Assembly: GCF_018139145.2 (NCBI RefSeq)
Contig: NC_059482.1
Location: 9,601,294 to 9,665,293 of the forward strand
Length of the DNA: 64,000 bases
Direction of reading: 5' to 3'
Origin: Gymnogyps californianus
Lineage: Eukaryota > Chordata > Aves > Accipitriformes > Cathartidae
Shown here: positions 40,801-53,180 of the stretch, in pieces
Numbering within the stretch: the stretch's first letter is position 1
Layout: each line of letters begins with the position of its first letter
The notes under the pieces: generated by a model
The model's database searches: none
The model's input: only the letters and a program-made list of their open reading frames with translations
Told to the model about the DNA's origin: nothing
Translations under genes and position numbers: made by a program

Positions 40801-43800
40801 TCCTGTGTCAGGAAAACCTAACAGGAGAAGCTGATGAGACAGGATGGGGGTGAAGCAGTAAGATGCTGAGAAATTGGAGGGTTTACTATGGAATGTGGTA
40901 CACCAGCCAAGCTCTATGGCACCGGTTCAGAAAAGCAATTATAAACATTCCTAACTCCATCCCTCCTCGGGAAACGACTTAATAAGGTACTTCTCTTTAA
41001 AAAATATACTGTGCATTGGGATGTGTGTTTCCTGAATTGGGGACTGCGTCTAGAGATAAGATCCATGTGGAATAATGGGTCTCTCACCAGGTCTATAGAA
41101 CAAAAAGTTATTTTGGAAAGTTAAAAGAAAAAGATAAAATTAGTTAACATCTTTATATTCCTGGCAAAGGAACATAAGAACTGTGATACAAAGACACCAA
41201 AATAGGTAGCCTGTACAAATGCTTTTCAAACACAGCCTTCAAAAACCTGTGAAACACAAACACTGGTGCGAGCCTGCACTTCGGTCTGTGCTAGCATGCA
41301 TGTACTGGACAAGGTGCCCCAAGCCTTTCTCCCTTTATTACACCCTCACTTCGAGGCCCATTTCAATCAGAAAGCAGCAAGGCGATGTATATCTTAATGC
41401 CTGAAAGCAGCCTCTGAAATAGTGTGCAAAATCTGTACCAAGAATGAGGCCGCAGTATTGCACTGAGAGCCATTTTTGAGTGAAGCACCAGGGTGACGTG
41501 CCCATCAAACTGAACTGCTTGGAAGAACGTCACCAAACCAGTTTTGAGCCTCTTTAGATCTTTACGGTTTATGCATAGGTAAATTCACTTCACATGGTAC
41601 AGCCTGCAACTCCATTAAGCTATATTTTACTGTGACCACATCTGTAAAGGACACGATGGCTCCTAGCCATTTTCAGAAAATTTCTATTAATTGCAGATTT
41701 AGCAACAGAACTTCAAAAAGCTACAAAACAGTCAATGCAACGTCACCTGTGGGCCCACTCCGTATTTTCAAAGGGCGCTAGGATTTTTGACATTCCCTGA
41801 GATACCAACATTGTTTCTACCTGGCCTTGACATAGGCATAACTAGTCACAAACTTTCACACAGACGCTAAACTGATGAGTAGAGAGGCATCCAGAGAGAG
41901 GCTCCCCTGCACCAAGTACTTGAGAGGAACGGTGAGAAAAGGAAGGGGAAAGGACTGAGACACATGGTACCCCACAAACAGCAGGTTTTTAGGTAGAGGC
42001 TGTATGAGATCTGCTGAGCTGGTCAGGTCTCTGGCCACACTGGCCACCTCTAAAGAGGTCCAGTACCAAAAGGCCCACTGAGGTGGGCTCAGCAGACTGT
42101 TCTCTTCTCTTTGCCTTATTTTATTCCTGCTTTTACAGAGACAGTCCCTCTCTTTTATCCAACAAATCTTCTACCACTTCCAGTACAAGCAGAAGCACAG
42201 AGAATTCATCATGAGAAATGGCATAACAATGCTTAGATCAGTTATCAGCCAACTCCTACCAAAAATAAGGATGTGAAACAGCACTCAGAGGAACAGGTTT
42301 TTAAAGGGTCTAAGGACCTAACTCCCACCAAAAGAAAATGAGAATAAGGAATCCAGGCACTTTTGAAAGACCTCTGACCCTCATTTTCAGCTGCGTAAAG
42401 GAAAACATCTTGTAGTAGTAGCTGATTTACAGCACTGCATCTAAACGCACCATAACTCAGTATCCTTTGATAACTGAGGATTTTGGAAAAGGCTGATCCT
42501 GCTCCCTCAAACATAAACACTGTTCCTCCTTTTAATATAATGTGTATACAAAACTAGGATCAGGACTGAACAGGCAGAATATACATGAAAGCCATTCAAG
42601 AATTTGCAGAGGCTACTGCTGTCTGTGTGGGTGGGGTGGGATATTTAAGCCAAAGAGAGTCTGTTTTGGAGTACACCAAAAAGAAAAAAAAAAGAAAAAG
42701 CTGAGAACAACGGCAGTTCAGTGAACAGGCACAGGCAATGGAGGAAGATTCAGCTAAAAATCCAAAACTCTTGAAAAGAATGTAAAAGTTTCATCAGACA
42801 GGGTGCACTTTCACAAAATACAGAACAGTAGAACAAAACAAGCAAGAATAAACATGCATTTTATGGTGTGTTTTTGCTTTTAACTGTAAAACAGAACTTC
42901 CGATCTGTCTTCTTCTCTGACACATTTTGAGAACGAGCAAATAAAAGGAGGAAAACGGAAGTCAAAATGAGAAAGAAGGCTGACTTCAGCCTGCAAACTG
43001 AGCACTACAAGAGACGGATGTGGTGTGGGCATGAAGTCAAATCGCAGCAGAATAATGAGACAGGATTTTCGTCTGGATATAAACACTGAAGGGAGAAGTA
43101 GGGAAAAAAAAAGGAAAAGAAAAAAAAGACATTTTACGGAACAGACAACGACTGAGATGAGACATTCCTGTACAAGAAATGTAAAACCCCTAATCGCCTT
43201 TTTATATATTTATAAAGTAAGCAACTGAAAAGCTAACCAGGAAAGTCCCGGTGTTGCATAAGGGAATATTCACACAGCTCCTATTAGCTGTATGTTTTCC
43301 CGCAGTACAGTCTTCAGGGGAATTAACACATTTCCTATTGAGAAAGACGAAAACAAGACAGTTCATTTATGTGAAGGAGTGTACCCATCTTATCACAGTA
43401 TCTGAGCAGATCAAAGCCTCCAGACACTACCAGTACTACCACCAAAAACTGCAGAATGTCTGAAGAAACTCTTCATTCCCATATGTAAATTAAACAGTAA
43501 AAAAAGAGGTCATGGCATCACAGCCTTTTGCAATGTTTCGCTGCAGTGCTGACACAGTGGCAATGAATCTGGTCCACTGAAATAGGGTGATACTCTTACC
43601 ATTAGAAGAAGATAATGGACTATATAGTCAAGCCTGAGTCCATACCTTCTGCTTAAACCTATGTGACGTACTGTGCTAAAAAATATTTGGTAATGCTTAA
43701 AATACCTGGTCCTGCTTGTCACTGTGCTTTTCAATCTGTTCTAATGGACTGCACCTTGCCTGACAACTTTCAGCTGAAAGGGATTCCACAGCTTCTTATT

Positions 43801-43815
43801 TTCCACATACAATTC
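34816..43815. other. Long non-coding region, nothing recognised apart from small motifs
   Basis: About 9 kb without a recognisable gene, RNA or mobile element. Open frames stay under about 92 codons and resemble nothing known. A 13 bp inverted repeat lies at 38183-38241, and short C-rich (near 40788-40798) and A-rich (near 42680-42700 and 43100-43130) runs occur. Confidence 0.5.
38183..38241. repeat. 13 bp perfect inverted repeat
   Basis: TAATGTTCTCTAG (38183-38195) and its exact reverse complement CTAGAGAACATTA (38229-38241) are separated by 33 bases. The arms contain TGTTCT and AGAACA, the half-site sequence of steroid (glucocorticoid/androgen-type) receptors, though the spacing is not that of a classical response element. 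No function is established. Confidence 0.7.
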
Positions 43816-43835
43816 ATATATATATATATATATAT
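43816..43835. repeat. (AT)10 microsatellite
   Basis: Ten uninterrupted AT units. Likely length-variable between individuals. Confidence 0.9.
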
Positions 43836-44499
43836 CCTTTCAAAATTGTCTGGATTTTCAAGGAGTCCTAGGAGTGTCAAAGTCAATTTTTAGAATGAAA
43901 TACAGACTTTTCAATCACATGAGCACTTCCTAAAACATTACTCTGACTTTAGCACTATCTCCATAAACGTCCTCTGAATAAACTTCATTTTAAATAAACC
44001 CCAAAAATGCCCATAGGCTCACCTCCACAAAATGACAAAACCAGGTTTAGTTTATTCAATTAGCTGCGTGTTTGAGAAATTAGAGCAGTTATCAACGTTG
44101 TAAAATACTCATAACGAACTGCAAGCTTGAAGGTTTGACTACGTTGAATAATCTGGAAGGTACACTCCGACTCCTAGTATTTAAGTATTACTTCAACTAA
44201 ATAGGAATAGCAATAGTTAATTAACTTCTCTGATTCTTTGAAATCTGCAAACTCAGGGATTAAACCTGCAACGTGCTAGGCTGCTTCTACTCTGAGTGTA
44301 GTCAGGATAGAGTCCCAGAAGACCATTAGGTAAATTTGAAGTAATCTTACATAATTGATGGAAAAATCCCGTGACTTTTGGACAGCAGGTGGGTTTATGA
44401 AAAGGATCTCATAACACCACCAGAAGCCAGTTGAGAGATTACAAGTGCCATAATCTGCTGTGACTTTCCTTCTTTAACTCCTGTGTGCTGAAATTCTAA
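43836..44499. other. Non-coding region, nothing recognised
   Basis: AT-rich sequence without a credible open frame, RNA gene or mobile element. Confidence 0.5.
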
Positions 44500-45240
44500 C
44501 CAGGGAATGAGATGGAGGTATGTCTTTATGTCTTTTAAATTGTCATTTGATTAAAAGTAAGCAGCTGCATCATCTGATACAATGCAGTGGTTATGCTGGG
44601 AAGTCACGTATGTAAACCGCACTTTATTAAAGCAGTTAGAAGCTGTTAAAATGCAGAATGCTGCTGGCACACCTTTTAGAGCAGATACTAAAATATGCAT
44701 CATGTGGGCACCTTAAATGAGTCATTTTTAAAAAGATTTATTTTTCAACCATTCTATAAACAAGAATAAATCCAAAACAATTCAGTCTTTCACCCCACTG
44801 AGATAAAGTAAATGCAAATGCTGTTTCAAAGTTAATTGGCTCTGAAATACTTAAGTCTGGGAAAATAATTTTGAATGACAGAACTTTCGCAAAACTTCTA
44901 TATTTTTTTCCATATCCATCATATTCCTTTACATTTGTAGCTCATGAGGCATAAAAATATTTTTAATAGGTTAGCAAACTACATGCAAATGCTAGGAAAT
45001 GTATTATTCCTCATATGAAATCAGGTTAATATTTGTCCTTATTCTATCGCAGAAATAAAATGCAGAGACATGAATAAAAGTGAAATGTAAATGGTATAAA
45101 TGTGGCTAGTGACAAAAATTAAAGCTTTGATCTACTGCAATTCAAATGGTTTTATCTAGGCTATTTTGATTATGCTCGTGTGTATTGTAGGAGCTAAGTA
45201 GCAAAGCATGAACTAATCTGTCACCTTTGAAGTAATTTTT
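44500..45240. promoter_or_regulatory. Candidate conserved non-coding element (inferred)
   Basis: This stretch is free of recognisable repeats and dense in known transcription-factor words. Two octamer sites ATGCAAAT (44812-44819 and 44983-44990) share an 11-base direct repeat, ATGCAAATGCT. Also present are a CAGCTG E-box near 44565, a TATAAACA forkhead-type word near 44756 and an ATTGGCT CCAAT-type word near 44837. Composition resembles vertebrate developmental enhancers. Conservation itself cannot be seen from one sequence, so this is a guess. Confidence 0.25.
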
Positions 45241-45339
45241 GTAGTACTATTTGTACTCATTGACCTGGATTAACATCGAACATTGATCCAAAACACGTAG
45301 AATATAAGGAACGTCCTTCAAATAAGCTACTAATGGAGA

Positions 45340-45700
45340 GAGCAGTTGGGGCGCAGTTTGGCTCCCCAACCACACTGTGCCACGCGCTGCTTCTGCCGTT
45401 TTGCCCTGACACATTGTACCGGGAGGAGCCTGCTCAACTTTCACAGGGCACTAAAGGGCCACCGAGGCCCCACCTGGCACCAGCATGGGCACTGGAAGGG
45501 TGAACCTGCCACCTCGGACGCTCAAATAAACGTCCCCCACTCCCCCTGAGCGGCACCCTGGCTGCTGAGTTGCCCTGTCTCAGCAGGCTTGCAGTGGGAA
45601 AGCTCTGCCCGGTGGGGGCAAAGACTGACAGCAGCTGGCCCACGGACAGCGGTTTGCAAGGCTGTAGCTTATACATTTAGTGCTCCAAAACGCAGAAAGC
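45340..45700. promoter_or_regulatory. Local GC- and CpG-rich patch
   Basis: About 360 bases are clearly richer in G, C and CpG than the AT-rich DNA around them; I count about 15 CpG sites. Small open frames exist on both strands (45346-45549 plus, 45434-45676 minus), but neither resembles a known protein. A GTTGGGG/CCCCAAC hairpin lies at 45345-45370 and an AATAAA word near 45525. It could be a small CpG island or promoter, an exon of an unrecognised gene, or a decayed LTR. None of these is proven. Confidence 0.4.
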
Positions 45701-46632
45701 GCCTTGGACTCTTTGTTTGCTTAATAAGAGCAGACAGTGAATGGCAGAGAAAATAAGGCTAATTCTGCTGATATCTTTCTCTAAATTCTGTCACCTGCAT
45801 TGCAGTGAGCTGCAGACATTCGTGGCAGCTCTTCTGGACAGCCCTGAGATTGTGCCTGTCTGCTCTGTCTCTGGTGGCAGAGACAGGTTTCTTGCCTTCC
45901 TCCTTATGCTAATTAGAAGCATGCATGCTCTGCTGACCAGACTATGATTGAATACAAATTCTGCCTACATCCCTTCTATCAATCCCTGCATGCTCTCTTT
46001 CTCTCCCTTTTTCCTTCTATCCCCAGTCACAAGATGCTTCAGGCAAAAGGCAAGAGTGTTGTAATAAAATGACATCTCCAAACAGAGAGCTTTTTTTTTT
46101 CCAAGGCCCCTGGCTATCTCAGTTTCATTACATGTCTCAGGAGGGGGCATCACTCCCTGACAACTAACATCTGGCCCGAGAGACCTCCTAATTTAAAACA
46201 ACAAACTAATTATTGTCACCTACTCTTTCCTGTAGCTTTTATCTTTATTTATTTTTTCCTGGAAGAAATATGTCAGCATATTTTTCATTTGAACTACTAA
46301 TGCTCTGGGTTTTTTCCCCTTAAGTATACTTAACTTTCTTCTAAGGGGATGAAATCCATATTTTATCAATCAGTTTCAATTACCTACTGTATTTCACTCT
46401 GTGGTGTTGAATTATGAGTTGGAAGAACGTCTTGATTAAAGACCTTACAAACATCTAGGTATCAGAGCAACCAATCTTCCTGCCCGCATGACATGTTTTA
46501 CGGAACACTGTGAACTGACATTATGTTAGATTTTGTTTATTATGATTTCTTTTTAAAGTTGGAACTACCAGTCTCTTCGTTAGAATGCTGATGTAACCAA
46601 TAAGGAGCTACAGGCATTTATTTAAAGAGTGA
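45701..46632. other. Non-coding region, nothing recognised
   Basis: Short open frames only, with a pyrimidine-rich stretch near 45985-46025. No gene or mobile element recognised. Confidence 0.5.
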
Positions 46633-46677
46633 TTTTTTTTTTTTTATTTTTTTTTTTTTTTTACCCCCCCCTCCCCC
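46633..46677. repeat. Poly-T run followed by C-rich run
   Basis: About 30 T bases interrupted by one A, then TA and a C-rich run (seven to eight C, T, five C). It could be the tail of a minus-strand retrocopy, but no AATAAA and no target-site duplication were noticed. Homopolymer lengths here may also be inaccurate. Confidence 0.8.
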
Positions 46678-46767
46678 GAGTGCTGTGGAAGATACTAGAG
46701 GCCAGTTTAATGTCTTTTCTGGTCAGGGAGCTACAGGGGCTATAGTCTACCAGAACAAACACTACAT

Positions 46768-46930
46768 TCATGACTTGGACATGAGAAGTTGTAATCCCTC
46801 TCTTGCCACCAATTCTCCATGCCTCCTTGGTAAGTTACTTACCAAAATTTACTCTTCAGCTTTCCTACCTTTAAATTGAGGTTCATAGTGCTAAACTTAC
46901 TGGATGCAGTGTTCTTCAATGCTTCTACAA
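46768..46930 (+). mobile_element. MIR/CORE-SINE-like element (ancient), copy 3
   Basis: Blocks in MIR order: GTAATCCCTCTCTTGCCACC near 46791, CCTTGGTAAGTTACTTACC near 46823, CTCTTCAGCTTTCCTACC near 46852, TTTAAATTGAGGTTCATAG near 46871 and AACTTACTGG near 46895. They correspond to the MIR 'cccggctctgccac', 'ccttgggcaagttacttaacc', 'ctcagtttcctcatctgtaaaatgggg' and 'acttacc' parts. Strongly diverged and without coding capacity. An L2-type tail is the alternative. Confidence 0.6.
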
Positions 46931-49900
46931 CTGAACAGTTTTGGAAAAACTGAGCATTTTTTATTACCGCTAGTGACAAATTCCATTACTGCATATAAAT
47001 ATTCACCAAGATTTACCATATAGCTATGTCTGAGAAGATGATTTCTTTTTTTTCCAGGTTTGGTAGGAAAAAGATCAGTGTAACCAGGATGTAACAATAG
47101 AAAGTGAAATCCGGGCTCATTTTAAGTTAATATAAGTTTTTTAATTGATAACCATGGTGTCAGGATTTCATTTTTGACCTAGTATAGAGCCACACTCCCA
47201 TGCCAATCCAGTTTCTAGAATGCCACAGACACAGCAGCAGCTTATGCTGTTTGGTTGTTGGGTACATAATGTCTACCAAGAAAATCTCCAAAATAATTTG
47301 GCAGCTTGATAGACTCTTTCCTCAGGAATCATCCATCCAACCCACAAAACACCAGATGCACACAGCTTTGGATTACCCCGAGAAAAATACTTTAACAAAA
47401 ATTAAAAAATATTCTCTTTAAGGGGGGGGGAACCAACAAAATCCCCAAAAAACCCACCCCCAAATTGCCTTTTAATATAAGGATAATGACCATCAAACAT
47501 GAGTTTTATGAGAAACAGGAAAAATTATTCTCCATGAAAATAAAACATTGATATCGTCTGACAAAAATGGGCAGCTTAGGAAAAGAACAGGGAGAGGAGA
47601 AGAAAACTAAACACCGGGTTTCCAAACCTAGTGGGAAAAGAAAAGTGAGGTTGATGCAGTCTTTTCTGCTCCTGACTATTGTCACCAGAACAGCTATTGA
47701 TCAACTCCACAGCCATGGCTTTGCATAAACTCGTTGGGGTAAGAGAAGGGGACACCAGCTAGTCACCATCAGTGTTCATTAGGGCTGATTTATTTATTTA
47801 TTATCACATACCAAAGTTCCTGCCCTTTGATGTGGACCACAGCTGCTTCTATAAGCAAATGTTTAAAGGGAGACAGAACTAGTAAATACCTAGCCTCAGA
47901 CTGCTCAGGCTCAGTTAAGGTTGAAAGAATGTTACAGACTTCGCAGGAAGCAGTTGTATTTTACTATACACACTAATTCTGTAACACAGAGCAGGCTCCT
48001 TTCCACTGTATTTTTATAATTGAGAATATGAGGTTTTCAGTAGGAGGAGGTGATGGTTCTAAAGCTATTTTTAATCTAGATATGTTTTTCTAAATAAAAG
48101 TAAATAAACAAAAAAATCACTTTTGTTTACCTCCATATTTTCACTGCAGGAATGATAATGAAAGATCCATGACTAAATTCTCTCTTTTGTAAAACCACTG
48201 AGTTTATTGAAAGCAAGTGAGCTCCTTGCCTTGTGCTTTGCAGGAGACCAATAAAGGGCTCATTTAAGTTTAAGCTGGATGTAGAAGTCTTTAAAATTAT
48301 TATATGTTATTCTTCTTTATGAAGAGCAATTTTATCATTGCATTTTTATTCTAGTATCAGGAGACATTACCTCAGGTGATTTTACATTCCTCAAGTAGGT
48401 TGTTTTCAGTTCCCACATGCCAACGGCACAGGGCTGAATTAGCTGCTGCAGCCTGACTTTTATTCAGTATTTCTACATCCCTTTAGCAGAACATGCTATG
48501 TAAAGAAGCCAGGATGGGGGTGAAAAATTTTGGCAGATCACTCCATCAGTCACTCTGGGGCCAGGCTGAGGGGGTGGTTTACAGCAAAATGAGTTTTGGA
48601 TATGATGCGGGAGATAAAGAATGTTATTTTAGGCCCAGGAACTTCAGCTAGGGAGAATTCAACAGGAATCGGGGGTTGACCACATGGAAGCCAGATGATA
48701 GTAATTTAGCCAAGGCTTTCAGACTCCCCATGACTTCCACTTAGTGCCACTGGATGGAATACTGGTTAATACCAGATAACTCAAGGGTTAGCAATGCCTC
48801 CGCATTCAGTATCTCCCCACCTTTTATGCTAATTGTAGAGAGTGGATTTTAGCACGGGTAGACGTAAGAGTTAATGTGGCCTTATTGTTAGTGTAACATG
48901 GTAGTGAGGAACTTCATTGCTCTAAGCACCTTAGGGACCTAGCAAGTCTCTGCCCCAACCTGCTGTTTAAGTATCTTCTTTTTCTATTACCTAATTACGC
49001 AGTGACAAGGGCATAACACTCCCTTATCATCCTTACAACTTCATGCAGACCTTGGATCCCAGGGAAAGCAGCTCTATGCGCCTGCCAGGGAATGATCCAG
49101 CACACCAGTGCACACTCAAAATTCCGATTCTGGTGGGTCTGATTTCTAAGCACGCCCGTGACTATTTAGGACAAGTGAACCAGATCTCCCTCATGTATAT
49201 TTGAAGTTTAAGTTGAACTGAAAGGCAAAGTGAGAAAAGACATAATGCAGTTGTTTACTTAATATGTTCGAGTGCAGGAAGTTACTTTATCATGTCCTAG
49301 ATGGTGACATTGAATTCCCCTGAGGTCCTAGCACATGTTTGCCTTGCCTTTGGTCTGTGTGATTTGGATATAAGCTAGTTGTCATTTATAACACACCCAG
49401 TTATCTGGCACATACCAAAATGATCTTTTTTTTCCTGATGGGGTTTGCTTTTGGCTCCTAACAGCATGACCTTGACGCAGTTCCAACAAACAAATTTAAA
49501 ATACTTAATGGCATAAATTTAAATGGATCATTACTGTAACTATTGCAAGAGTACAATTAAGCATCTACTGCCACTTCTTTTAGAAGGAGAATTGTAACAT
49601 GGCTGTTTCAAACAGCTCTGAGCTTTGAAATACACTGAGATTCATGTTGTTTATTTTATGCATATAGTTTAAATATTAAGGACAGACAACAGGAATAATA
49701 TTTAAAAGAAATAAAATCAGAAAATCTATCTAATCCGAGCATTTGCACTCAAAACTAAGAGGAGATGCCACTAAGAAAATTCAATAGGGTCTGGGTTGTT
49801 GCTTATTTTTACTTGAAAGGTGCACAGATACTGGAGTTATGAGAAGTCCTATGATGCAGAGAGAAAGGCAGAAATAACTGTTGATTATTCAAAGAACCCC

Positions 49901-52900
49901 ATTTCCCCTTTTCCTATCATTTCCTGGGGTCAGATTCTGCAAGGTGCTTAGCAACCACTCTTTTGGATGACATCTACTCCTCATTTTCAAGCCTTATTAA
50001 ATAGCTCTGAATAGAAAACATAACACACAGCAATTAATTATTTAATGAACATGGTTATCAGTAAATATAGCATGAAAGTTTCATTAAGTGGCACCCTTAT
50101 TTTTGCATATGTTTTAAAAGGAGGTGAGAAACACTAGCTGGCATTTGAGAATAGTGTTATTTCCAGATTTACGTAGACTCGGCAAGAAACAGACCACAGG
50201 GAAATGAAAAGAGGAGGCAACAGCAAGAAAATGAGAAAAAAAAATCCACAACATGGAGATCTTTATCACTTCCTACAGGTCCTCAATTCACACACTTTCA
50301 GTTCACTACTATACGCTATACAAGTCTAAACAATTCATATCACATACTATATGATACTTCTTTTAGAATATACTAAAAAAAGATAGTTGAGAACCACGGT
50401 GAGGAAGAGAAACAGAAAATTAAGATATTCATCATCAAGATTCTAACACTTCTCTCTATGGGTTTAAGATGTTCCCCACAAATATTTAGAGACATCCACA
50501 ACAGGACTTCATTCGCTCAGTGAATACTAGGGCAATACTACAGCATAAGGAGGCTAACAACCTCAAAGGGGCACAGAGATGATAGAAGGACAGAGTGAAA
50601 GGATGATCCAAGAACCAAGAGCTGTTTTGGTGGTCTCCCTGTAGACAGGATAGTCAGGGGACATTTGCAAGAAAGCAATTTCTGACTAATCATCTTGGCC
50701 AACATCTCGACCATTCATGCCTTGCCTATTCAAAATTATCAACATCGTATTTTCTCTCACAACCCCTTATTCTCAAGAGCAAACTTCCGTCTCAGGAGTA
50801 ATCCCGCTGCTCTCAAGAAGTACTCACTCAGTACAAATCTTCGCATGGTGGGATCCTAAGTTGCATAGAAATTCTCTCCACCATTTCAGACATAGGCTCC
50901 TCAGCACTCCCTTCATGGGACTCTGCCCTTTTGGGAGCAAAGCACCTCATCCCACTAAAATGAGCAGACTGATTTGTGGCAAGCATCCCATAGCATGTTT
51001 AAACAATCTCCCCTCTTTCTCTAAGAAGCCTCTAAAAGTAATCTCTTGAGATTGACACATGGGGAAATTATTTTGAACTGTAGCTGATGTGGAAAAATCA
51101 GTGTTTGAAATTGTGTCATTCAAGAGATTACGGCTATTTAGGTATTAGTTTTTACTAGCATAAAGGTACCTTAAAGTGAAAGGTGGGAAGATGATTGAAA
51201 AATAAGCTGTTAGGTCCTATGGATACAAAACAGCCTGAAAAAGTGGGTTATTTAAATCTGTCTGTTTTGAAAGCTTCATCTTGAGGAATTCTTATACTTT
51301 CTTCTGATTTCTACTTGTCCGAGTATGTAATGGTTGTCACCGTCACAAATTATGATTTAAAGTGGACAGTGGCAGGAGACTGTACATATCATCATCTGAA
51401 AATTCCTGGTAGGGTAGACCTGAACTCCTCTAAGCTGTCCTGGTCTGCCTCTTTCCTTTCCTTCCCCCTTCCCAGGTTTTTCTCCCTCCTTGAAATTCCA
51501 ATATTTGGAATCTATTATATTTATTTCAGCCCTGGCTGAAAGTAGTGAGACACGCTTTTTTTCCTTTTCTTTTTTCTTCCTTTACTACAGTCAGAGCCAA
51601 TGGAAAATAGGGTTATTCACTCCATTCGCTACCCGCTCTTCCCCACATCAAATTGCAGCACTATACTTATCTTTGGACTTGATATATGCCCCTTTCACAA
51701 CAGATCATTCAGCACAACAGATCTCCTAAGTATTTTTGAGCTGATATTGAAATTTACATCCCTGATTGTCATCTTGTGCCCAGTGCCCTCCCACCTTTGC
51801 TACATTTCTAGAGTTATACTTTTTTTGTTTTCTCCTATTTTGCCCTTTTAAATATAACATCCTTATGCAACTCCCTCCTTTGCAGTAGTCAGTTTTGGTA
51901 GGGGATGATTACCCTGAGAGATCACTGTTTCTTATGCTATTTGGTGTCTCTGTTTACTGGCATTAGTCACCTGCCCTTGAATCTCCATCTTGTGTGGTAC
52001 CATTTGCTTTTTCAAAGCAGCTATGAAGAACTCTCTCATGTTGGGACTACCAGGATATTGTACAACACTTGATGCCATCAAGGCCTGCCCCAAAATCTTT
52101 ATTCAACTTAGCCAAAGAAAGGCCTATGATTGGCCAAGTTACAGTTTCAAGGCCATTCCTAAATCAATTTTGGATTTTTGAAAATTGTCCTCTGCATGGG
52201 TTTTTCAGGAATGTCTAGGTACATTTGTAATAAAAAATCCTCAACAAAACAGGTGACAACACAAAAAAGTATTTTTAGTGCAAAATTTCTCCAATTCCCC
52301 ACTGACCTGAAATGATCTAAACACCTTTTAAATCACTCCATTAGAACAAAATAATGAAAAGGATATCTCTCAGGTAGGAATGAGGCCAACTACATAGTAA
52401 CCTGTCAGACATGGAATTCACCCTATCTGGTTGAAAATCACCCTCAAGAACACTAAAAATTAATTGACAACAGAATCAGGATCATACCTGAATCTACACT
52501 TTCTCTGATGCAGAATGAAAGACATAGAACCAATTAGAAGTTAAAATGAAAGAAAGCCTCTGATTACTATAAATCTATGTGGGTTCACCCAAATCCCATG
52601 TGCTTATGCATTCCCATATGTTTTTAGAGATAAAGTTTCTGCAAAGCACAATACCCCCTTTTTTTTGTCACTGAGTTATAGCTGCAAATAGGAAGCCAAA
52701 TGCTGAGTTTCTTTCTTGCTCTTTGCAGTAGCAAATTGCAATTTGCAAAAGGTTTTTGATAACATTTGGTGTTAATTGGACTTAAAATGTTAATCTCTCA
52801 AATCACTGTGATCTTAAAGACACATGTAAATTATCTCAGCATGTAAGAGAGCAAAAGCTCAGATTGCATTGAACTTCTCAGGATATAGGTTCTTTCAATG

Positions 52901-53180
52901 TACAGCTAAAAGATATCAGGGTGATTTACTGTTCTTGATCTTTCTTTCTTGTGTGAAAATTAACAAAGCAAGCATACACTATATTTAACATACATAGATA
53001 ACAGTTTTAGATGTTGAAAACATAAAAATACATGTTTTCTAACTAAAACTATAGCAAATGAATTTTTGCTTTCAGCCCCAGAGAATGATCTCCTTCCTTC
53101 ACTTATTCACAAAAGGGTGGACACTTCCTGGTATAGAAGCTGCCCTCCTTTGTGATATACTAGCCACATAAGTACCATAT
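46931..53180. other. Long non-coding region, nothing recognised
   Basis: About 6 kb with open frames up to about 110 codons (50717-51049, plus strand); its translation matches no family I know. An ATTT-rich run lies near 47788-47803 and a 16 bp palindrome at 52731-52746. The AT-rich part at 49240-49720 has the look of a conserved non-coding element but no firm evidence. Confidence 0.5.
52731..52746. other. 16 bp perfect palindrome
   Basis: GCAAATTGCAATTTGC is its own reverse complement with no spacer. Its centre, ATTGCAAT, resembles a C/EBP-type site. No other signal surrounds it. Confidence 0.6.

Noticed and set aside
50717..51049. 110-codon open frame on the plus strand
   Set aside because: No known family, no splice or promoter context seen, length within chance expectation.
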